A stretch of DNA of 64,000 nucleotides, taken from contig NZ_CP045508.1 in the NCBI RefSeq assembly GCF_013376475.1, positions 1,237,501 to 1,301,500 of the forward strand, written 5' to 3'. Origin of the DNA: Desulfolutivibrio sulfoxidireducens (GTDB lineage Bacteria; Desulfobacterota; Desulfovibrionia; Desulfovibrionales; Desulfovibrionaceae). Shown piece after piece: positions 56,572-64,000 of this stretch. How positions within the stretch are numbered: the first letter of the stretch is position 1; each line of letters opens with the position of its first letter. The notes under the pieces were generated by a model. That model worked only from the letters and a program-made list of their open reading frames with translations. It ran no database searches and was not told the DNA's origin. The position numbers and the translations under genes were made by a program.

Positions 56572-57924
56572 TTATGCGTCGTCGGGGCGCATCCCCTCGA
56601 TCTCCCGCAAAAACGCGGCGGCCTTGCGGGAGTCCGGATTGAGTTCCAACGCCTTTTTCAGATAGTCCGCAACCAGGTCCTTCTTGCCGGCCCGGCGGTA
56701 GATGGTGGCGATATTGAGGCACACCGCCTCGCCGGCCTTGTAGATGTCGGGAGAAAGCGACAAGGCCTTGTTCAGGTAGTTGTAGGCGTCCAGGAACTGT
56801 TTGCCCTCCGTGTGGGCCATGGCGATGTTGTAGTAGAGGTTGCCGTCGGAGGGAGAGATCTTGAGCGCCTTGCGGTATTCCGTGATGGCGTCCTCCCAGC
56901 GGCCCTGCTTGCGCAGGGTGATGCCCAGGCGGTTGAAGGTTTCGATGTCGCTTTTGTCCAGAAAGCCCTTCTTGGCGTCCAGGGTGCGGCGCAGGTATCG
57001 CTCGGACAACTCGGGGGCCACATCCAGGCATATCTGGGCGATCTCCCTGGAGACCCGGCTTAAGGACTCCATGGCCTCGCGCGTGGCCACCTTGATGGCC
57101 TCGTCGAAGACGGTCCGGGCCTTGCCGGTGTCGCCCAGGCGGACATAGCCTTGTCCGATCTCGATCTTGCGGTCCACGTTCAAGGGACTGAGCTTGTCCA
57201 GGCGTTCCAGGAACCTGATCTCCTCGGTGGTGTTGCCGGTCTCCCGGTGCAGGGCGGCGATCTTTTTCAAGGGTTCGAGATACAGTTTGGCGCTTTTTTC
57301 GGCCTGGCTGTAGCAGTCCAGGGCCTGTTCGACCTTGCCCAAGCCCTTGTGGGCGTCACCGAGAAGGATCAGCCCGGCCGGGCTTTGGGCCTTGATCCGC
57401 AGGACCTCGCGGGCCGCCTCGGCGGCATCCTCGTAGTGGCCGATGGCCAGAAGTCTTTTGCCTTCGTCGATGAGTTCGCCGATCTGACCCCGGGGTTTCA
57501 CGGTGAAGGCGATCTTCTCGATGAGGGTGTCCGGGGCGATGGGCTTGGTGATGATGTTGTCGGCCCCGACCTCGTGCAGAAGGATCAGCTTTTCCCGTTC
57601 CACCTCGGTGGTCAACACCACGAACAGCACGTTCGGGTGATCCTGCTTGACGTATTTGATGATGTCCGTGGTCGGCTTGCCGGCCAGTTCCCGTTCGATG
57701 AGCACCAGCAGGCGGTTTCCCTTGGAGATGTGCAGGGTGATGCTTTGCCGCAGTTCGGCGATGGTGAAGATGTTGAGCACGCAGTCGTCCTTGATGGACA
57801 GGTGCCTGATCAGGGTGCCGCGCAGGTTCTTGTTGAACAGGGCGTCGGAACTGGCGGCCAGGAAAAGGCCGCGCTGGGAGGCGACAAACTCCCGGACGTC
57901 GTCGTCGTATTGTTTTGGTTTCAT
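56572..57924 (-). CDS. Pseudo-receiver domain protein with tetratricopeptide repeats
   Basis: This 450-residue protein starts with a receiver-like domain (about 15-140). The phospho-acceptor aspartate is replaced by Glu77 (LLVLIERE) while the Thr105 and Lys127-Pro128 positions remain, so the domain may be fixed in an active-like state. About eight TPR units follow (150-440; for example YYNIAMAHTEGKQFLDAYNY), suited to protein-protein contacts. ATG at 57924 is used because the frame upstream is not conserved in character. It may act as a scaffold; the partner is unknown. Confidence 0.82.
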   Translation of the reverse strand: MKPKQYDDDVREFVASQRGLFLAASSDALFNKNLRGTLIRHLSIKDDCVLNIFTIAELRQSITLHISKGNRLLVLIERELAGKPTTDIIKYVKQDHPNVLFVVLTTEVEREKLILLHEVGADNIITKPIAPDTLIEKIAFTVKPRGQIGELIDEGKRLLAIGHYEDAAEAAREVLRIKAQSPAGLILLGDAHKGLGKVEQALDCYSQAEKSAKLYLEPLKKIAALHRETGNTTEEIRFLERLDKLSPLNVDRKIEIGQGYVRLGDTGKARTVFDEAIKVATREAMESLSRVSREIAQICLDVAPELSERYLRRTLDAKKGFLDKSDIETFNRLGITLRKQGRWEDAITEYRKALKISPSDGNLYYNIAMAHTEGKQFLDAYNYLNKALSLSPDIYKAGEAVCLNIATIYRRAGKKDLVADYLKKALELNPDSRKAAAFLREIEGMRPDDA

Positions 57925-57990
57925 TGCTTGCGCTCTTGAACAAGGCGTCGTGGGCAAAAACGCGACATCCCGCGCCGGGCCGAGGCTGGA

Positions 57991-58827
57991 TCAGTCCATG
58001 AATCGGGCGAATTCCTCGTCGCTTATGGTGAATTCGTGCTCGGGGCCGGGAAAGGCGCCCTCGCGCACCTCGCTGGCATACCTGGCCAGGGCCTCGGTGA
58101 GCATCTTGCCCGCCTCGGCGTATTTTTTGACGAACCGGGGCGTGAACCGGTCGAAAAGCCCCAGGATGTCGTGAAAGACCAGGACCTGGCCGTCGCACCC
58201 CCCTCCCGCGCCGATGCCGATGGTCGGCACGGGCAGTTTTTCCGTGACCACGGCCGCCACCCGGGCCGGGATGGCCTCCAGGACCACGGCGAAGCATCCG
58301 GCCTCGGCCACGATCCGGGCGTCCTCCAAAAGATATGCGGCCTGCTCGGCCGTTTTGGACTGGACCTTGAAGCCGCCCATGCGCGCCACCTGCTGGGGCC
58401 GCAGACCCACATGCCCCATCACCGGGATGCCCGCGTCGGTCATGGCCCGGATCTGGGGGGCCATCTCCCGGCCGCCCTCGATCTTGACCGCCTGGGCCCG
58501 GCCCTCCTTGAGAAACCGGCCGGCGTTGCGCACGGCCTCCTCGATTGAGGCCTGGTAGGACAGAAAGGGCATGTCCCCGACCACCAGGGCCGTTTGCGTG
58601 CCCCGGGCCACGGCCTTGGTGTGGTGGAGCATCTCCTCCATGGTTACGGACAGGGTGTCCTCGTGGCCAAGGACCACCATGGCCAGGGAGTCGCCCACCA
58701 AAAGCGCGTCCATGCCGGCCTGGTCGGCCAGGCGCGCCGAGGCGTGGTCGTAGGCGGTGACCACCGCCAGCTTGCGGTTCCCCTTGGCCGCCAGGATGTC
58801 CGGGACCGTGATCCGTTTGTGAGGCAT
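57991..58827 (-). CDS. panB: 3-methyl-2-oxobutanoate hydroxymethyltransferase
   Basis: PanB makes ketopantoate from ketoisovalerate and 5,10-methylene-THF in pantothenate synthesis. The 278-residue protein has VVTAYDHASARLADQAGMDA, LVGDSLAMVVLGHEDTL, KIEGG, MGHVGLRPQ and the catalytic-Glu segment VVLEAIPARVA. AAGGAG lies upstream of the ATG at 58827. It is divergent from trmH across 174 bp. Confidence 0.96.
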   Translation of the reverse strand: MPHKRITVPDILAAKGNRKLAVVTAYDHASARLADQAGMDALLVGDSLAMVVLGHEDTLSVTMEEMLHHTKAVARGTQTALVVGDMPFLSYQASIEEAVRNAGRFLKEGRAQAVKIEGGREMAPQIRAMTDAGIPVMGHVGLRPQQVARMGGFKVQSKTAEQAAYLLEDARIVAEAGCFAVVLEAIPARVAAVVTEKLPVPTIGIGAGGGCDGQVLVFHDILGLFDRFTPRFVKKYAEAGKMLTEALARYASEVREGAFPGPEHEFTISDEEFARFMD

Positions 58828-59001
58828 GGCCGAGCTCCTTGAGAAAAAAAACCGCGGGGGCTCGGATTATCGCGGGTCCCCAGAGACGAATGAAGAATGC
58901 CTACCCGATTTCCGGGGATTTGTCTCGCCCGGGGAAACAGGCCTCCCGGGCGGCCCGGGCGGCCTTGCCTCGGGCCACGGATTTGCCTACATGACCCGGC
59001 C

Positions 59002-59589
59002 ATGGGAGACATTACCGAAAAACGCCTGGCGCGCATCCGGCAGGTCCTGGCCGCCCGGCGGAAAGACCTGGCCCTTGTCCTGGACAACATCCATGACCCG
59101 CACAACGTGTCGGCCATATTACGAAGCTGTGACGCCTTCGGCGTGCCCCGGGTCCACCTGCATTACACGGCCACGCCCTTTCCGCACCTGGGCAGGAAGT
59201 CCTCGGCCTCGGCCAGGAAATGGGTGGAGTGCGTGCGCCATGCGGACGCCGCCTCCCTGGTCGCGCGTCTGCAAAGCGACGGGCTGCGTATCCTGGCCGC
59301 CGGGTTCGGTCCCCGGGCCGTGCCCTTGTGCGACTGGGACCTGACCCGGCCCACGGCCATCGTGCTCGGCAGCGAACACGATGGCGTTTCCGAGGACCTG
59401 GCCGGCCTGGCCGCCGGTGAGCTGTACATCCCCATGCGGGGCATGGTGCAGAGCCTGAACGTCTCCGTGGCCGCCGCGATCATCCTGCACGAGGCCCAGC
59501 GCCAGCGCGCCGCCAAGGGCATGTACGACCGGCCGTCGTTTTCCCCGGAAGAGATCGCGGCCCTTACGGCCGTGTGGCGGGAGCGGTAG
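59002..59589 (+). CDS. trmH: tRNA (guanosine-2'-O-)-methyltransferase, TrmH family
   Basis: This 195-residue SPOUT methyltransferase has the TrmH motif 1 LDNIHDPHNVSAILRSCDAF and the knot segment IVLGSEHDGVSEDLAGLA with IPMRGMVQSLNVSVAAAI. These fit TrmH, which methylates G18 of tRNA, but a 23S rRNA target cannot be excluded. I chose ATG 59002; an upstream frame is open but unconserved. Its last 26 bp overlap the end of the convergent MFS gene. Confidence 0.88.
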   Translation: MGDITEKRLARIRQVLAARRKDLALVLDNIHDPHNVSAILRSCDAFGVPRVHLHYTATPFPHLGRKSSASARKWVECVRHADAASLVARLQSDGLRILAAGFGPRAVPLCDWDLTRPTAIVLGSEHDGVSEDLAGLAAGELYIPMRGMVQSLNVSVAAAIILHEAQRQRAAKGMYDRPSFSPEEIAALTAVWRER

Positions 59590-60973
59590 CCGCCGGCTGG
59601 CCGTCTTGCCTCCTGGCCAAGAAGGACGCCGCGGCCCCGAGAAGTCCCAGAAGGCCGAAGCCGACGAAAAGGGCGCGCATGGCCAGCAGGTATCCGTCCA
59701 TGACCTCGGGGCCAAGCGGCCGGTTGCCCACGAAATGGGCGATGACCACGGTCACGGTGGCCATGCAGGCGGTCATGCCCAGGGTCCGCGACTGGCCGGT
59801 GATGGCCGAGGCGATGCCGTAGCGCGACTGGTCCACGGCGGACATGACCACGATCATGCTCGGGGTGGAAAAGATGCCGATGCCCAGGCCCGTCACGGCC
59901 AGGACCGCGATCACCGGCCCAAGCCCGCTCGCCCCGGTCAGGGTGGCCGCCAGGCACACCCCCAGGGCCGTGACCAGAGCCCCGATTCCGGCCATGACGC
60001 GCACCGGGGCCCTGTCGGCCAGGCGGCCGCTTACGGGCGACACCAGGCATTGGACGACCGGCTGGATGGCCAGGATCATGCCGGCCTCGGCCGGGGTCAT
60101 GCCCCGGCCGTACTGGAGATAGAGGCTGAGCAGGAAGGGGACCCCGAAGGCGGCCGAGGACACGATGAAAAGCGCGGCCACGCCCAGGCAAAACGGCCTG
60201 TTGGCGAAAAACAGATCGAGATGGACCAGGGGGGCCTGGGCCCGGCGTTCGATGGCCAAAAAGACGCCAAGCAGCGCCGCCCCGCAGCCCAGGCCGAGCC
60301 AGCCCAGGACCTGCTCCGTGTGGGCGCTGCCGAACACCAGAAATCCGATCCCCGCGGCGCTGGTGACCGCCCCCCACCAGTCGAACCTTCCCCCCGGTTT
60401 GGGCGAAAGCCGCCAGTCCAGATTGCGCAGGCAGACCAGGATGGCCACGGCGCACGGGGCCATCCCGGCATAGAACATCCAGCGCCAGCCGAACTGGGAG
60501 GCGATGATTCCTCCCAGGAACGGGCCGGCCGAGATGCCCAGGAAGATGCCGGCCACGCTCAGGCCCAGGGCCCGGCCGCGTTCCTCGATGGGGAAGGCGT
60601 CATACAAAAGGGCCAGGCCCGTGGCCAGGGTCATGGCCCCGCCCAGGGCCTGGACGGCCCGGATGACCAAAAAGGAGTTCATGTCCGGGGCCAGGGTCAG
60701 GGCCACGGTACACAGGGCGAAGAGCACCAGGCCCAGAAGGAAGACCCCGCCCCGGCCGAAGATGTCCCCGGCCCGGCCGAAGGGCAAAAGGAACATGGCG
60801 TTGACGCACAAGAACACGGACTCCACGAGGCTTAGGGCAATGGCCGATGCCGCGTATTCCCTGCCGATGGCCGGCAGGCACACGCCCACGGCCGAGAGCA
60901 TGAACGGCACCGCGAACTGGGTGGCCACCACGGCGAACAGGATGGCCCATTTTCTGGAACGATCTTGAGTCAT
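59564..60973 (-). CDS. MFS drug exporter, 14-helix (DHA2/EmrB-QacA) type
   Basis: This 469-residue membrane protein has about 14 hydrophobic segments and MFS motifs such as GRAGDIFGRGGVFLLGLVLF (motif A) and the LGISAGPFLGGIIASQFGWR stretch (motif C region). Proteins of this type export toxic compounds with proton exchange. The gene lies directly after a MarR regulator (4-bp overlap), so the pair is likely a regulated efflux unit. The substrate is unknown. Confidence 0.88.
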   Translation of the reverse strand: MTQDRSRKWAILFAVVATQFAVPFMLSAVGVCLPAIGREYAASAIALSLVESVFLCVNAMFLLPFGRAGDIFGRGGVFLLGLVLFALCTVALTLAPDMNSFLVIRAVQALGGAMTLATGLALLYDAFPIEERGRALGLSVAGIFLGISAGPFLGGIIASQFGWRWMFYAGMAPCAVAILVCLRNLDWRLSPKPGGRFDWWGAVTSAAGIGFLVFGSAHTEQVLGWLGLGCGAALLGVFLAIERRAQAPLVHLDLFFANRPFCLGVAALFIVSSAAFGVPFLLSLYLQYGRGMTPAEAGMILAIQPVVQCLVSPVSGRLADRAPVRVMAGIGALVTALGVCLAATLTGASGLGPVIAVLAVTGLGIGIFSTPSMIVVMSAVDQSRYGIASAITGQSRTLGMTACMATVTVVIAHFVGNRPLGPEVMDGYLLAMRALFVGFGLLGLLGAAASFLARRQDGQPAATAPATRP

Positions 60974-61431
60974 AAGCGGTCTCCGCGCACGGCGTTTTCG
61001 AGGTTGGCGGCCATGGCCTTGAGGATGTCCAGGGCCTTTTCACGGCGCTCGGGGTCGAAACCCGAAAACAGCGCCTCGTTGTGGTCCTTGAGCACGGCGA
61101 AGAGTTCGCCGGCCAGGGCCTGGGACTTCGGGGTCGGGAAGACGAGCTTCTGGCGGCGGTCCCGGGCGTCCTCGCACCGGCTGACGTAGCCCCGCTCCTC
61201 CAATTCGAACAGGCTGCGGGCCGTGGCCGCCGGATCCACCCTGAGGCTGCGGCACAGGGCGTCCTGGGCCTGCCCCGGCCGGTCGAGCACCTCGATCAGA
61301 ACCCCGATCCAGCCGCGCCTGAGTCCGAGGGCGCGCATGCGCGGGGCCAGGAACGCGGCGGAAAGCCGGTGCAGCACGGCCAGATGGTGGCCCGGGGCCT
61401 TGTGGCGGCAGTGGGAGATGTCGGGGTGCAT
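60970..61431 (-). CDS. MarR family transcriptional repressor
   Basis: This 153-residue protein has the MarR winged-helix domain: LIEVLDRPGQAQDALCRSLR, VDPAATARSLFELEERGYVS (recognition helix and wing) and RDRRQKLVFPTPKSQAL. It overlaps the exporter and is preceded by two palindromic sites over its own promoter, so autorepression and ligand-induced release are likely. The ligand is unknown. Confidence 0.9.
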   Translation of the reverse strand: MHPDISHCRHKAPGHHLAVLHRLSAAFLAPRMRALGLRRGWIGVLIEVLDRPGQAQDALCRSLRVDPAATARSLFELEERGYVSRCEDARDRRQKLVFPTPKSQALAGELFAVLKDHNEALFSGFDPERREKALDILKAMAANLENAVRGDRL

Positions 61432-61444
61432 GGCGCCTCTTTCG

Positions 61445-61496
61445 TTGACTAGTCAATAGTTGGCGAGTCAATAATAACGCCCAAGGGGCCTGTCAA
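61445..61496 (-). promoter_or_regulatory. marR-exporter promoter with two operators
   Basis: On the minus strand, TTGACA (61491-61496) is followed after 17 bp by TATTGA (61468-61473). The perfect palindrome TTGACTAGTCAA (61445-61456) and its variant TTGGCGAGTCAA (61460-61471), 15 bp apart centre to centre, cover and follow the -10 box. They are natural binding sites for the MarR protein encoded just downstream. Confidence 0.7.
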
Positions 61497-61631
61497 GTGG
61501 GTGGCGCGGGGGGGCGGGATTTCCCAAAGGCGCGGCGACGCGCGCGGGTTCGGGGCCGGGCGGCGGCTGCGGGATGTTCCCGCCGGGGTGTCGTCCGGCA
61601 GGCAGGCGGCACGTCAAAACGGGAATTGAGG

Positions 61632-61659
61632 AAAAGCACCCCGGGGCCAACCCGGGGTG
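61632..61659 (-). terminator. Terminator of the glcD-permease operon
   Basis: On the minus strand, CACCCCGGG/CCCGGGGTG (arms 61651-61659 and 61637-61645) with a 5-base loop is followed by CTTTTCC. It lies 25 bp after the glcD stop. Confidence 0.65.
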
Positions 61660-61684
61660 AGGCCTCGGGAGGGCAAGGCGGTGG

Positions 61685-63081
<1,397 letters not shown>

Positions 63082-63082
<1 letters not shown>

Positions 63083-63774
63083 CAGGATCGTTTGACCTCG
63101 AAACCCGGGATGGACAGGCGATCCTCGATCAGGCGCAGCGCGAAGCCGGCCAGGGTGACCAGGGCCAGATAGTACAGGCCCACGATCACGTACACCTCGG
63201 TGTTCTGGAAGGTGGCCTTGGCGATGCCCCGGCCCACCCCGGTCAGTTCGTTGACGGTGATGATGGAGGCCAGGGACGAATACTTGATCAGGTAGATGAT
63301 CTCGTTGCCGCAGCCTGGAAGGGCCCGGCGGAAGGCCTGGGGCAGGACGATGGACGCCACGCATTGCACCGGGCCGATTCCCAGGGCCTGGGCGGCCATA
63401 AGCTGGCCGCGCTTGATGGAGAGCAGCCCCCCCCGGATGTATTCGGACTGGTAGGCCCCGCTGCACAGGGCGAATCCGATGATCGCGGCCTGAACCGGGG
63501 TGAGCACCAGGGCCGTCCCGGCGATTGTGACGTAGGGCAGGGCGAAATACCAGAAATAGAGCTGCACCACCAGCGGCGTGCCCCGGAAAAGGGCCACGTA
63601 CCAGTCCGTCACCCGGCGTGGCCACGTGCCGCCGTAGACCCGCAGGGTCCCGGCCGAGACCCCGATCAGGACCCCGAGCAGGGCCGAGGGCACGATGATC
63701 TTGATCGTGGCCCAAAGCCCCGCGTTCAGTCCCGGGATGACCCGCTCGAAGGCGAAGGCCAGGGCCTCGTTCAC
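63082..63774 (-). CDS. Amino acid ABC transporter permease, His/Glu/Gln type
   Basis: This 230-residue permease has the family segments GLWATIKIIVPSALLGVLIG, LFRGTPLVVQLYFWYFALP and the EAA loop AAQALGIGPVQCVASIVLP, as in HisM/GlnP-like subunits. The start is probably GTG at 63774, overlapping the ATPase stop (GTGA); a longer frame from 63834 would run through the ATPase gene. The substrate-binding protein is not in the window. Pairing with the GlcD-like gene is unusual. Confidence 0.88.
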
Positions 63775-64000
63775 CCGCCCATCTCCCCGGTCAGTTCGTT
63801 CAATTTGGCGCAAAAGGCCATGGTCCGCGAACACGATCCCCGGGCCAGAAGCTCGGCCGGCGCGCCGCGCTCGATGATCCGGCCCCGTTCCATGAACAGG
63901 AATTCGTCGGCCAGGGATGCCGAAAAGCCGATCTGGTGGGTGGCCATGATCATGGTCATGCCCGCGTCGGCCAGATCCCGGATGACCGCCAGGACCTCGC
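63771..64000 (-). CDS. Amino acid ABC transporter ATPase (C-terminal part)
   Basis: Only the last 76 residues lie in the window; the gene continues past the right edge. The visible piece has the ABC switch histidine region MTMIMATHQIGFSASLADEF and FMERGRIIERGAP, as in GlnQ/HisP ATPases. It encodes the energising subunit for the permease downstream of it. Confidence 0.88.
   Translation of the reverse strand, partial: EVLAVIRDLADAGMTMIMATHQIGFSASLADEFLFMERGRIIERGAPAELLARGSCSRTMAFCAKLNELTGEMGG

Noticed and set aside
59606-60835. 409-codon plus-strand open frame over the MFS gene
   Set aside because: Low-complexity charged protein antisense to a clear membrane transporter.

Overview
The window looks like a chromosomal segment of a high-GC member of the Desulfovibrionaceae (a Desulfovibrio-like sulfate reducer). 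I infer this from gene content and protein style: system I cytochrome c maturation, a Tup-type tungstate transporter with a MobB-like iron-sulfur protein, polar-flagellum genes, and strong Shine-Dalgarno sites. The genus is an inference. No rRNA, tRNA, CRISPR array or insertion sequence was found.

Layout. 1-4.6 kb: cytochrome c maturation operon (end of ccmF, ccmA, ccmB, ccmC, ccmD, a TPR protein), interrupted between ccmB and ccmC by a PIN-domain toxin-antitoxin pair. 4.7-9.5 kb: a complete branched-chain amino acid ABC transporter (livKHMGF). 9.6-16.2 kb: guaB, guaA, tatB, hisB, a lipoprotein, hisA, a small heavy-metal-binding protein and a methyltransferase. 16.4-35.0 kb: a strong promoter followed by one long uninterrupted str-S10-spc-alpha ribosomal cluster (rpsL to rplQ, with fusA, tuf, secY, map and rpoA), closed by a strong intrinsic terminator. 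35.1-37.2 kb: a LysR regulator and a flagellin gene with a sigma-28-type promoter. 37.5-40.7 kb: tupABC and the MobB-like gene. 40.8-43.7 kb: a sensor kinase, an internally duplicated unknown protein and a PqqD-like protein. 43.8-47.0 kb: purine nucleoside phosphorylase on the minus strand, then motA, motB and a PilZ protein.

47.0-51.8 kb holds the most unusual locus: a divergent biotin carboxylase, an AccA-AccD fusion, and a protein with two biotinyl-like domains, only the second of which keeps a Met-Lys hinge (in an R-M-K-R context). 51.9-55.7 kb: ssb, an RRM protein, a YbjQ-like protein behind a sigma-54-type promoter, a small exported protein, a 29-residue membrane peptide and a glutamine cyclotransferase. 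55.7-64 kb is mostly minus strand: lgt, a pseudo-receiver/TPR protein, panB, (plus-strand) trmH, an MFS exporter with its MarR regulator and paired operators, a GlcD-type FAD dehydrogenase, and the permease and truncated ATPase of an amino-acid ABC transporter.

A family of about 105-bp AT-rich intergenic repeats appears three times (11.06, 13.12 and 43.72 kb). Two copies contain a hairpin whose stem shows a compensatory base change.
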